DNA of 64,000 nt from Sphingobacterium detergens (GTDB lineage Bacteria > Bacteroidota > Bacteroidia > Sphingobacteriales > Sphingobacteriaceae), in the NCBI RefSeq assembly GCF_003610355.1, contig NZ_RAPY01000002.1, positions 558,001 through 622,000 of the forward strand. Direction: 5' to 3'. This document shows positions 33,003-41,603 of this stretch, in pieces. The first letter of the stretch is position 1, and every line of letters begins with the position of its first letter. Below the pieces are notes generated by a model. It did no database searches and was not told where the DNA came from. It saw only the letters and a list, made by a program, of their open reading frames with translations. The position numbers and the translations under genes are program-made.

Positions 33003-35176
33003 TGCCGAAACAGTTTCAGGTTATTCCATATCAGTTTGATTCACAATTAGAGTATACGTTGCTCCAACAACATCGTGATTACCTGTCGTGGCCCATCGTT
33101 TATTTTTTACAGAATAAAAAGGAAGCCTACGTCGGTGAAACTACAGATGTGGTTACCCGGATGAAAGCACATCTTAAAACCGAAAGAAAACAGGATCTTA
33201 AATCCGTATCCCTGATATTGAGTGATCTATTCAATAAGTCTGCGACTTTGGATGTAGAGTCAAACCTGATCCGTTATATCGCTGCCGACGGTCAGTTCAA
33301 CTTGCTGAATGGCAACCTGGGCATCTCTGATCACAAGTTCTACCAGCAAAAGGAAGTCTACTGGGAACTGTTCCGCGATATATGGTCCGAGTTGCGGTCT
33401 CTCGGTATCGCTCGCCATTCTTTGGAGCATATCGATAATTCTGATCTGTTTAAATATTCTCCATACAAGAGTCTTTCACGCGAACAGACCAATGGCTTGA
33501 AATTGATTCTCAATTGCTTATTGGATGATCAGGCTAAGATCAGTCTGATTCATGGTGGGGCTGGTACCGGCAAATCCATACTGGCGATTTTTCTGTTTAA
33601 ATTGCTGAAAACTGATCTCAAAGATTTTAATCGGGCCGATTTTGACGAGTCTGACGAAGAACTGTTCCAGCTTGTTGAATCAGTCCGGCAAAAATATGGT
33701 GACCTTGAGATGGGCTTAGTTATCCCAATGCGGTCGTTTCGCAAGACAATCAGCAATGTCTTTAAAAATATAAAAGGATTATCCTCAAAAATGGTCATAG
33801 GACCAGCCGAAGTCGCAAAAAGAAAATATGATCTCCTTATCGTCGACGAGGGACATAGATTACGTCGATGGAAAAACCTTGCTGCCTATTATGGTACATT
33901 CAGAAAAGTCTCCCAACAGCTGGGATTCGATGAACTTACCTGTTCCGAACTAGATTGGATCGAACTGCAGTCTGACAGATCAATTATATTCTATGATGAA
34001 TTTCAGTCTATCAAGCCATCTGATGTCGATGCACAGCGCTTTATTGATCTTCAGCTAAAAAGTAGCACGAGAATTGAGCGCTTGCTTTCACAGTTTCGTG
34101 TCAGAGGTGGGGCACCTTATATGGATCTTATTTATGGGGTATTTGCAGACAATACGACGGTCACACCCAAGCCATTTGAAAGTATCCATTACGATTTTAA
34201 GCTTTTTGATGATCTGGACGAAATGGTGGAAACCATCAAACGTAAGGATGCTCAGGATGGGCTCTGTCGTATGGTTGCTGGCTTCGCTTGGGAATGGATC
34301 TCAAAGAATGACCGGACACTAAAAGATATAATAATTGGTGAGAGCCAGTTACAATGGAATAGTGTAGAAGTTGATTGGGTAAACTCAGCCAATGCCACTA
34401 AAGAGGTTGGGTGTATCCACACGACACAAGGTTATGATCTGAATTATACGGGACTGATCATTGGGCCGGAACTGGACTATGACTTTAATACGAATAGCTT
34501 TGTCGTTTATAAAGATAAATACAAGGACAAAAACGGCAAGATTTCCATTACTGATCCAACTATTCTTAAAAATTATATCCTCAATATTTACCGTACAATC
34601 CTATTCCGCGGCATTCAGGGAACCTATGTCTATGTCTGTAATGATAACCTGAGAACGTACCTTTCCCAATTCATCAGATTGCAGCAAGCGCAAGACGTAG
34701 AGCAAAAGGATGAGCTGGTGATCAGCGATGATCCTTCGGATAACAGCATTCCATTTTATGACTTAGCCGTTGCAGCGGGTAGTTTTTCGGAGTTGCAGCA
34801 ACATGGAAGTGTTAAGCATATACAGTTAGATGGAGGGTACGATCCCCAACACTATTTTGCTTGTAAGGTGGTAGGAGAGTCCATGAATAAGGTTATTCCC
34901 AATGGTTCGATCTGTTTATTCGAACGCTATCAGGGCGGCTCTCGAAACGGTCTGATCTGTCTGGTTGAATCCAGTAGTTTTGAAGATCGCGATTTTGGAG
35001 CCAATTATACCATTAAAGAGTATTCCAGTAAAAAGACCATTACCGATGAAGGCTGGCAGCATCAGGAAATTATTCTTTTGCCTAAATCAACGGATGACTC
35101 TTACAGTCCAATTGTATTGAAAGATGAAGAGACTGTAGATCTTCAGGTGATCGGTGTATTTAAAATGGTATTGTAG
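33002..35176 (+). CDS. GIY-YIG / DUF2075 helicase-like / S24 peptidase-like fusion
   Basis: 724 residues with three parts. ~28-105: GIY-YIG nuclease (WPIVYFLQNKKEAYVGETTD, VVTRMKAHLK). ~160-570: DUF2075 P-loop NTPase with Walker A GGAGTGKS (185-192), Walker B LLIVDEGHRL and a late helicase-type motif VGCIHTTQGYDLNYTGLIIG. ~600-724: LexA/S24-like domain with VVGESMNKVIPNGS (S627) and a lysine in NYTIKEYSS as the dyad. The combination suggests a nucleic-acid motor that is cut or regulated by self-cleavage. Coupled to the MazG-like gene. Confidence 0.85.
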   Translation: MPKQFQVIPYQFDSQLEYTLLQQHRDYLSWPIVYFLQNKKEAYVGETTDVVTRMKAHLKTERKQDLKSVSLILSDLFNKSATLDVESNLIRYIAADGQFNLLNGNLGISDHKFYQQKEVYWELFRDIWSELRSLGIARHSLEHIDNSDLFKYSPYKSLSREQTNGLKLILNCLLDDQAKISLIHGGAGTGKSILAIFLFKLLKTDLKDFNRADFDESDEELFQLVESVRQKYGDLEMGLVIPMRSFRKTISNVFKNIKGLSSKMVIGPAEVAKRKYDLLIVDEGHRLRRWKNLAAYYGTFRKVSQQLGFDELTCSELDWIELQSDRSIIFYDEFQSIKPSDVDAQRFIDLQLKSSTRIERLLSQFRVRGGAPYMDLIYGVFADNTTVTPKPFESIHYDFKLFDDLDEMVETIKRKDAQDGLCRMVAGFAWEWISKNDRTLKDIIIGESQLQWNSVEVDWVNSANATKEVGCIHTTQGYDLNYTGLIIGPELDYDFNTNSFVVYKDKYKDKNGKISITDPTILKNYILNIYRTILFRGIQGTYVYVCNDNLRTYLSQFIRLQQAQDVEQKDELVISDDPSDNSIPFYDLAVAAGSFSELQQHGSVKHIQLDGGYDPQHYFACKVVGESMNKVIPNGSICLFERYQGGSRNGLICLVESSSFEDRDFGANYTIKEYSSKKTITDEGWQHQEIILLPKSTDDSYSPIVLKDEETVDLQVIGVFKMVL

Positions 35177-35226
35177 GTAAAGAAGGGAATTTAGAACTGT
35201 TATTTTAATACGATAGATTGTTTTGT

Positions 35227-35255
35227 TGTAACAAATATTTACTAAATTTGTTACA
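35227..35255 (+). promoter_or_regulatory. Inverted repeat over the AbiE promoter
   Basis: TGTAACAAAT (35227-35236) and ATTTGTTACA (35246-35255), perfect 10-bp arms with a 9-bp spacer. A -7 box TAAATTTG (35243-35250) lies inside the right half. Known: AbiEi antitoxins autorepress by binding inverted repeats at their promoter. Confidence 0.75.
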
Positions 35256-35271
35256 GGTTAAATGATTTTTA

Positions 35272-35874
35272 ATGTCAGAAACATCTAAAAATAAGATAAA
35301 AACAAAGATTTTTAAGTCTTCTCGTGGCGAATTTTTTTTCGCAGACGACTTTAGAAATTATGGAACACCAGAGAATATCCGGTTGACACTTTTTCGCCTG
35401 GAGAATGATGGACTTATTGAAAGATTGGCTCATGGTATTTATATTAAACCTAAAAAGGACCCTTTATTGGGTACAATATATCCTAGTATTGAAGAAATTG
35501 CTAAAGAAATTGCAAAGCGAGACAAAGCTCGTATTGCGCCGACAGGTGTACTAGCTTTATATTTATTAGGGCTGACTACGCAGGTGCCACTAAAAGCCGT
35601 TTATCTAACAGATGGTTCACAACGGGATATTAAAATAGGTAAGCGTACAATCAAATTTAAACGTACTGTACCCAAAAGCTTTGCGATAAAAGATGAATTA
35701 TTACAGTTGGTTGTTTCAGCTTTTAAAGAACAGGGTCAAGAGGGACTTTCTGAAGAATTCTTAAGAACGATCAAACATTCAGTCAAAAAAATAGAACAAC
35801 AAGTTCTTGATTCCCAGTTGAAATATGCGCCAGTTTGGATTCAAAAAGAAATAACTAAGCTTTATCAATCCTAA
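35272..35874 (+). CDS. AbiEi-type antitoxin / transcriptional repressor
   Basis: 200 residues. N-terminal winged helix (RGEFFFADDFRNYGTPENIR, LENDGLIERLAHGIYIKPKK) followed by the AbiEi C-terminal domain (IAPTGVLALYLLGLTTQVPL, VYLTDGSQRDIKIGKRTIKF). This is the DUF6088-type antitoxin that represses its operon and opposes AbiEii. The gene for the toxin follows after 4 bp. An inverted repeat spans the promoter. Confidence 0.9.
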   Translation: MSETSKNKIKTKIFKSSRGEFFFADDFRNYGTPENIRLTLFRLENDGLIERLAHGIYIKPKKDPLLGTIYPSIEEIAKEIAKRDKARIAPTGVLALYLLGLTTQVPLKAVYLTDGSQRDIKIGKRTIKFKRTVPKSFAIKDELLQLVVSAFKEQGQEGLSEEFLRTIKHSVKKIEQQVLDSQLKYAPVWIQKEITKLYQS

Positions 35875-35878
35875 AATT

Positions 35879-36880
35879 ATGTGGTTAAATCTTAAGACAG
35901 AACAAAAGAAACTTGTATTAGATCAATTAAGCAACATTATGGGATTGCCAGCTTTTGTTATTGAAAAAGATTGGTGGGTGTGTATTGTTCTGAAAGCTGT
36001 TTTTGCTACGAAATATGCAGAGTCTATTATTTTTAAAGGCGGTACGTCGTTAAGCAAAGCGTATCAGTTGATAGACCGCTTTTCAGAAGATATAGACTTA
36101 ATTATCGACCGACATCTATTAGGTTTCGACGAACTAGATTCGAAATCTCAAATCAAAAAACTGAGAAAGGCTTCTGGAGGTTTTATCGTTAATGAGTTTC
36201 GGGAAGAATTGATCATCCAATTGGAAAAACTGGGAGTTTCCAAAGAGCTTTATGAAATTCGGTATAATGCCCATGTAGACGATACCAGCGATCCCAATAC
36301 GCTGGAAATTTATTATCAACCGGTGACACCTATTGGCAATGTTTACATTCAACAGAGAGTTCTACTCGAAATGGGGGCAAGATCACTGACAGAACCATTT
36401 GAAACGCAAGGGGTCGTATCTTTTATAGACAACCATTATAAAGATCAGGATTTTATTCAACCACCGTTTAATGTTCGGGTGGTAATTCCTACAAGGACTT
36501 TTATAGAAAAGATTCTCTTACTACATGAGGAATTTTCTAAGCCGGTTGACAAAATCAGGACAGATAGGCTTACTAGGCATTTTTATGATATAGATCGGAT
36601 TATGAATACTGATTTTGGGGCAAAAGCCATTGCTGACGACGAACTATTTAACACAATAGTCCAACATCGGAAAACAGTGACTCCGCTACGAGGAGCTGAC
36701 TATTCCAATCATCAAAAAGGGAGGTTGCGTATCTTTCCGCCTGTAGAAGTGATAAAAGAGTGGGAAGCGGATTATAAAACCATGCGAGAAAATATGATTG
36801 TAGGAGAAAGTCTAACATGGGAAGATCTTCTAACAAGTGTCAAAAGAATTGAAGATAGCATGAATAATCACAAGAAGTAA
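35879..36880 (+). CDS. AbiEii nucleotidyltransferase toxin
   Basis: 333 residues. VIEKDWWVCIVLKAVF, IIFKGGTSLSKAYQLI (GG at 54-55), SEDIDLIIDRHL (D71, D73) and the C-terminal KIRTDRLTRHFYDIDRIM are the four conserved regions of AbiEii. It should transfer nucleotides to tRNA or a similar target and cause growth arrest on phage infection. Operon with the antitoxin gene; ended by a hairpin at 36981. It is only loosely similar to the orphan AbiEii at 30643, so the two are not a recent duplication. Confidence 0.92.
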   Translation: MWLNLKTEQKKLVLDQLSNIMGLPAFVIEKDWWVCIVLKAVFATKYAESIIFKGGTSLSKAYQLIDRFSEDIDLIIDRHLLGFDELDSKSQIKKLRKASGGFIVNEFREELIIQLEKLGVSKELYEIRYNAHVDDTSDPNTLEIYYQPVTPIGNVYIQQRVLLEMGARSLTEPFETQGVVSFIDNHYKDQDFIQPPFNVRVVIPTRTFIEKILLLHEEFSKPVDKIRTDRLTRHFYDIDRIMNTDFGAKAIADDELFNTIVQHRKTVTPLRGADYSNHQKGRLRIFPPVEVIKEWEADYKTMRENMIVGESLTWEDLLTSVKRIEDSMNNHKK

Positions 36881-36980
36881 TAAAGAGATTTAATTCGAAT
36901 ATTCCTTCTTTGAATTAATAATGGGATCAAGGGGCTAAGAGCATAGCAATTCTCGTAAACGACCGAAATATATAGAAGCG

Positions 36981-37012
36981 GGACGATTAATTTGACACAT
37001 TAATCATCCTGT
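36981..37012 (+). terminator. Terminator of the AbiE operon
   Basis: GGACGATTAAT with ATTAATCATCC around a 7-nt loop (one C-A mismatch), followed by TGTTTATTTTAT. Confidence 0.65.
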
Positions 37013-37031
37013 TTATTTTATATGTAAGTTA

Positions 37032-37076
37032 TTACGGAAAACCGTAACAATTAATAATATAGATGCACTTATTTTG
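37032..37076 (+). promoter_or_regulatory. Regulon palindrome and promoter of the lipoprotein gene
   Basis: TTACGG-AAAA-CCGTAA at 37032-37047. At the register fixed by the other sites (33 bp centre to centre) stands TTATTTTG (37069-37076), a -7 box with one mismatch. This is the most distant member of the set, 19 kb from the regulator gene. Confidence 0.6.
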
Positions 37077-37123
37077 TTTTTGTACCTCTAATCGGGAAAA
37101 TTATTAAAATAAGCTCATGTCAT

Positions 37124-37627
37124 ATGAAAAGTCTCTTATCTATACTATTGATTGTCTTCATCGCAGCTTGTGGAAGCTCAGAGTCCGAAAAAACAAAAGA
37201 AATTTCAATAGCCATTCCTGAACAATCCATACAAGTCAAACCTGTCAGAAATTTAGTATATGACAGTTTGGACGTAGAATATGGTAAAAAAGGCTTCAAT
37301 GATTTTACAGATGCTATAGGAGAATTTAAAATGATTGATGCAATAGCGGCGTATTTTGCAAATCCGAATAACGGTAAGTTCAATAGAAAAATCTTAGAAA
37401 GGGAGACTGAAATTAGAAATCAAATTTATAATCAATGGCTTACTAAGCACAACCTACAGAAGCAATTATTTGAAAAAGATTCGTACAACGATGCAATCGA
37501 ATGGGGGAATCTAGGCCATAAGAACTCCCATGTAAGATATATAAGTTTTGGGGAAATTATAAGAAAAAGGCATTTTTCAGCTTCAATGAGTATTAAAAGG
37601 GCTATTCAGTTGATTGAAAGTAATTGA
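37124..37627 (+). CDS. Small lipoprotein of unknown function
   Basis: 167 residues. Signal MKSLLSILLIVFIAACGSSE with lipobox AACG. The mature part is mostly helical (GFNDFTDAIGEFKMIDAIAA; TEIRNQIYNQWLTKHNLQK) with no recognised domain. Single gene between the AbiE operon and the Xre-ImmA genes; its promoter holds a regulon palindrome, so it is probably co-regulated with the 19.7-28.3 kb genes rather than with its defence neighbours. Confidence 0.7.
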   Translation: MKSLLSILLIVFIAACGSSESEKTKEISIAIPEQSIQVKPVRNLVYDSLDVEYGKKGFNDFTDAIGEFKMIDAIAAYFANPNNGKFNRKILERETEIRNQIYNQWLTKHNLQKQLFEKDSYNDAIEWGNLGHKNSHVRYISFGEIIRKRHFSASMSIKRAIQLIESN

Positions 37628-37688
37628 TAATGCAATCTTAAACTCAATATTGAATTTGGTTAATTCAATAGTTTCCTGTTTTATAAAC

Positions 37689-37740
37689 CATTTAATATTT
37701 TAAAAAAATGTACTAATACATTTTTTTAAAATATTAAATG
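37689..37740. promoter_or_regulatory. 24-bp perfect inverted repeat before Xre-ImmA gene
   Basis: Perfect 24-bp arms at 37689-37712 and 37717-37740 with spacer CTAA; very AT-rich with an A7/T7 block. It lies 46-97 bp before the Xre-ImmA start and about 60 bp after the lipoprotein gene. It could be a bidirectional terminator or the operator of the Xre protein. A -7 box TATATTTG at 37759-37766 follows. Confidence 0.65.
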
Positions 37741-37785
37741 TATTTCTATTTTTAATACTATATTTGTAGTGTAGTAATATGAGAT

Positions 37786-38988
37786 ATGGAAAATTTTAAT
37801 GTAGACGATTTGCTAGGAAAGATAATGTCTGAGATGGGAAATCAGCCTTCGGAAACATTATCTACTGTTTTTGAGCAGAGATTAACTGAACTTAATATTA
37901 ATCAAACAACCGCAGCAGAGATAATGGGCATCCAGCATCGTGGGTTAATGGGCATTTTAAATGGTACACTAAAACGTATTGATTTCTCTACTCTAAATAA
38001 ATTATCAGCCTTTTTACAATTGCCCCAGAAGGATGTTTTGGAGCTCTTTATGAATACTTTTAAGGAACAGTATTCATCAGATGTTAATCAAGAGAAGGTT
38101 GATTTTATTCAAAATAACTTTGACTTAGCAACACTGAAAAAAGTTGGATTGATTAAAGATATTACTGATTTCGGTGAGATTGAAAGTAATTTGTGCATGC
38201 TATTTCGCTTGAAGAATATTTTAGATTACAGGCCATCTGAAAAAGTGCCGGCATTTAGCGCGGGTAAAATAAAAAAGAAAAATAGTTATAGTCAGAGTAC
38301 TTGGCTAACTAAAGCGGAAGAGTTGCTTGAGGAACTTGATAATCCATATTTTTATGATAGAAATAAACTCATAGAGATCTTTCCTAAAATAAGATGGTAT
38401 TCAACTGATGTGAGTTTGGGATTAAAAAATGTTGTTTCATTATTATATAAATGCGGTGTTAGTGTGGTATTTATCCCTTCTTTTCCTAATCTACACGTAA
38501 GAGGAGCTACTATACCAATAGATGAGAAACCGGCTGTTATATTGACTGATTATAAAGGCTTTTATGCGACCCTATGGTTTGCTTTAATTCATGAGTTGTA
38601 TCACGTTTTATTTGATTGGGAGGAAATATCTCAAGGAAATTACCATATAAGTGTTGATAATTCGGATGATGCAGTAGTAGTCCAAAAAGAAATGGAAGCT
38701 GACAACTTCGCTAGAAAATATCTTTTTTCTAAAGAAAAATCAGCAATGATAAAACGTCATTTAAATAATCATACAGAAGTCGTAAAATTTGCAAAGTTTA
38801 ATGATGTGCATCCTAGTATGATTTATCTATTTGAAGCTTATGATGCCGGAAATAAACCTGCTAACTGGATTAAAGCGCAAAAGTATAATGTAAGTGTTTT
38901 AGAAAGTTTGGGGAATTTAAATTCAACTTGGAGTGATATTGATAGTATTAATCAATACGTGAAGAGAAACCGAGAAATATATAATTAA
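37786..38988 (+). CDS. Xre-family HTH fused to ImmA/IrrE metallopeptidase
   Basis: 400 residues. ~22-80: Xre-type helix-turn-helix (LNINQTTAAEIMGIQHRGLM, RIDFSTLNKLSAFLQL). ~225-320: peptidase with IHELYHVLFDWEE, the HExxH site H269/E270/H273, and a downstream acidic segment EMEADNFARKYLF that supplies the third ligand. Known: such proteins are cleaving or co-regulatory factors that respond to DNA damage and control mobile-element or toxin-antitoxin genes. Two bases separate it from the P63C-like gene, so the two are a unit. Confidence 0.88.
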   Translation: MENFNVDDLLGKIMSEMGNQPSETLSTVFEQRLTELNINQTTAAEIMGIQHRGLMGILNGTLKRIDFSTLNKLSAFLQLPQKDVLELFMNTFKEQYSSDVNQEKVDFIQNNFDLATLKKVGLIKDITDFGEIESNLCMLFRLKNILDYRPSEKVPAFSAGKIKKKNSYSQSTWLTKAEELLEELDNPYFYDRNKLIEIFPKIRWYSTDVSLGLKNVVSLLYKCGVSVVFIPSFPNLHVRGATIPIDEKPAVILTDYKGFYATLWFALIHELYHVLFDWEEISQGNYHISVDNSDDAVVVQKEMEADNFARKYLFSKEKSAMIKRHLNNHTEVVKFAKFNDVHPSMIYLFEAYDAGNKPANWIKAQKYNVSVLESLGNLNSTWSDIDSINQYVKRNREIYN

Positions 38989-38990
38989 TT

Positions 38991-39602
38991 ATGGCAAAGA
39001 AATCAAACAAGACTCAAATTAGTCATAAGGAAGAGCTATATCGTAAAGAGTTCGATCTCGAAAAAGATGAACTACAAAAGTTTTTGTTTGATTCAACAGA
39101 AGCTTTCGTTCAAAAGAAAATTACCGATGAATTTTTAGACCATGAAAATGAAAAGGTATTACTGCTAGGTGGTAGAGTAATTGACTTATCAGAGATTAAG
39201 AGAAATCTTGATAGTTATTTTACTGAACAGGCTACTGTTTATCAAAAGCGTTTCCCACAATCTTTTTATGACGAAATATACAGGTTAAATAAGTGGCCTA
39301 TACCCAAAAATAAAACCATGCGTAAATATGTAGTTGGTCGATATACAAACGAAATTATTTATATGAGGTTTACAGATGAAGGATTAAAGAAATTACAATT
39401 CCTTAATCCATATGGACAGATGTTTATGCGTTCATATAAGCATTTTCAATTTCTAAATGATGAGGGGAAGATAATGTTGGATCAATTTATTTATGAAGCT
39501 ACGGAATGCATGATGGAATGCACAACTTGGTATGAGTTCAGATTGAAATATGGACAGAAATATAGTCTTAATGTGCAATTAGATATGTTTGAAGATCAAT
39601 AA
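38991..39602 (+). CDS. P63C-domain-like protein, partner of Xre-ImmA
   Basis: 203 residues, cytoplasmic. KRFPQSFYDEIYRLNKW then MRKYVVGRYTNEIIYMRF matches my memory of the P63C domain (FPxxFYxEIxRLxxW ... Y.NxIYxRL.pG), known from phage and Bacteroidota proteins of unclear role. N-terminal charged helix; C-terminal TTWYEFRLKYGQKYSL. Location behind an Xre-ImmA gene is typical for a regulated effector. Whether it is toxic is unknown. Confidence 0.65.
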   Translation: MAKKSNKTQISHKEELYRKEFDLEKDELQKFLFDSTEAFVQKKITDEFLDHENEKVLLLGGRVIDLSEIKRNLDSYFTEQATVYQKRFPQSFYDEIYRLNKWPIPKNKTMRKYVVGRYTNEIIYMRFTDEGLKKLQFLNPYGQMFMRSYKHFQFLNDEGKIMLDQFIYEATECMMECTTWYEFRLKYGQKYSLNVQLDMFEDQ

Positions 39603-39658
39603 TAATTTAAAAATATGAAGAGTTAGATAAATAAAAGAGAGACGATAAAAAATAAAAA

Positions 39659-39686
39659 ACTCAGGAAGATCCTACCCAACCTGAGT
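39659..39686 (+). terminator. Probable terminator after the P63C-like gene
   Basis: ACTCAGG with CCTGAGT around 14 nt; only a short T-rich tail, so it may be bidirectional or weak. The rest of 39603-39931 is AT-rich and shows nothing else. Confidence 0.5.
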
Positions 39687-39931
39687 AATTAGTTGCATTA
39701 TCGTCAAATCAATCAGCTAGGATTGAAATGAAGAATAAGCGTTGTATATTATTAAAACGGTGCAAATGTATGGTTTGTTTTATCTAGTACCAAAAATATT
39801 CCTATTTCTTCTTTTTCTGATTGATTTCATGGTTGCTATACTGCAAATGGTATAACGAAATATTTTCGTATATCCCAGTCGACTGTGTTTAATGATCGAC
39901 TTAAAGATTATTATCATTAAAAAAATAAAAA

Positions 39932-41179
39932 ATGGCTAGATCATTTACACAGAAATTGATTCGCTTCAAGGAAGAGGATGCTAACGAAAAACTCAAAGTT
40001 TCTAAATTATTGACTCTATTGGAGGAGCACCCTTACGAGGAACAATTAAAAAATATCTTCAATACAGAATCAATCATTAACGATTATATATCAATCGGCA
40101 ATATCTCTACGGTATTTAATAAATTAAAATCCATCCAATCCCAGTATAAGCTTTATAATATTAAGGTACATACTAAAGACGTTGCATTTACTCGTGGAAA
40201 TAATAAAGTTGAGGGGATTTCTGATGCAAATCCTTTAAAGTTTAATTTTAGTGAATATGCTGATGAATTTGGCGAAATAATTAACGAACCTAGTTCGGCA
40301 TATGCCATATACGATTCGAAAAGTCAATTTTTTGATGATTTCTCAATGACTAAATTTGTTAATATGCTCTTTGATAAAAAATACGATAAATTGGCGGAGT
40401 ATAATTTGAATTTTTTTCGTTCTTTACCAGCTAAAGATGGGTTTAATAAATATAAGAGCTATCGGTTAGTAGAGCACGAAGGGGAAAAATTTGTTAGGGG
40501 AGTTACTTCTTTGGGGTACAAGGAATATGGGGTTAGTTTCTCATTTGTAGCATCGATGTTAATGCTACATAAATATATGAAACGAACTGAGGGAAATAAT
40601 TATTCCATAATTTTTGCAGCAGTGAATGAATCTAAGTTAGAGCTAATTGCCACTTCAGATTTCCTAAAAGACGCTGGTGACTTTGGCAAGATTCGATCTG
40701 CCATTTCTGTTAAAACAAATGATTTTGGCAAAGGTGCATTATCAATAACTCATATTATAAATGTGGTTGTTAAAGGCAGTGGTTTTTATCTTTATCCTAA
40801 GTCGAATACAATTCAGAAGAAAGATATAAATATAAGTCACGGAAATACTTCTCCGCAAAAAACATTGGAGATGCTTAATCAACTCGATGATTTTTACAGT
40901 AATGTGGATAAGTTTGTTGATGAACTAAAGACTATTAAAACAATAAAGACTCCGGAAGATCTTAGAAAACGAATTATATTAAAATTTGAACACCATAATA
41001 GTTTGCTAAAATCTATAAAGGGAGATTTAAAACCAATTTTTAGTAAAGTGCTGAGTAATGATATTAAAGACTTTGCATCATTGCTTGAAATGTGCAGAAA
41101 AGCAGAAGAATTGGAAATAGATTATGATTTAAAAGAAAAGTTACGAGTTGAAATTTCCGACATCATTTTAAATAAATAA
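39932..41179 (+). CDS. Hypothetical cytoplasmic protein, defence-region
   Basis: 415 residues, unrecognised. N-terminal ~90 residues helical and highly charged; ~95-290 alpha/beta (FSMTKFVNMLFDKKYDKLAE, EYGVSFSFVASMLMLHKYMK, HIINVVVKGSGFYLYPKS); last ~110 helical with coiled-coil character. No signal peptide, membrane helices or metal-binding clusters. Its position between Xre-ImmA/P63C and the repeat-flanked module, and its size, are those of an uncharacterised antiviral gene; this is only context. Confidence 0.6.
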   Translation: MARSFTQKLIRFKEEDANEKLKVSKLLTLLEEHPYEEQLKNIFNTESIINDYISIGNISTVFNKLKSIQSQYKLYNIKVHTKDVAFTRGNNKVEGISDANPLKFNFSEYADEFGEIINEPSSAYAIYDSKSQFFDDFSMTKFVNMLFDKKYDKLAEYNLNFFRSLPAKDGFNKYKSYRLVEHEGEKFVRGVTSLGYKEYGVSFSFVASMLMLHKYMKRTEGNNYSIIFAAVNESKLELIATSDFLKDAGDFGKIRSAISVKTNDFGKGALSITHIINVVVKGSGFYLYPKSNTIQKKDINISHGNTSPQKTLEMLNQLDDFYSNVDKFVDELKTIKTIKTPEDLRKRIILKFEHHNSLLKSIKGDLKPIFSKVLSNDIKDFASLLEMCRKAEELEIDYDLKEKLRVEISDIILNK

Positions 41180-41202
41180 TATCTTAGGCAAGCTATCAAT
41201 CG

Positions 41203-41246
41203 AAATATGGAGTACAATTCTAAATATCTGAACTCCATATTTTTTG
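41203..41246 (+). terminator. Terminator after 39932-41179
   Basis: AAATATGGAGT (41203-41213) with ACTCCATATTT (41232-41242), perfect 11-bp stem, followed by TTTT. Confidence 0.8.
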
Positions 41247-41403
41247 TTAATACTTAATGGTATATATCATTTCTAAATAGGTAGCTACTCCTTATAAACT
41301 AATATAATCTAACAATTCAAGCTTTGAATGTTTTGAATTTGAGTAGTATCAGGAATTATTCCAATAATACAGTTAGTGTTGCAAATCAAACCGTAATATC
41401 CAT

Positions 41404-41472
41404 TCTGGAGTTTCATCCTTTAAGATACACGAAACTTCATAAATTTGAAATATTATTCCATAGAATTTGATC
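41404..41472 (+). repeat. Direct repeat B, left copy
   Basis: About 70 bp with the core TTAAGATACACGAAACTTCA, TAAATTTGAAATATTATTCC, ATAGAATTT, which matches 43631-43706 (TTAAGATACGCCAAACTTTA and so on) with scattered differences in the same orientation. The two copies bracket the genes 41604-43616. Confidence 0.55.
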
Positions 41473-41603
41473 TGCTAAATTCTTCAATTAAATTAATCCA
41501 AATGTCTTTTGCTAACAATGCAGAGTAATTATTATAAATATCTGATTAAAGAATACTTTTAATATCTCTGGTTTTTATTTATTTTGGTGTATATTTTAAA
41601 ACT

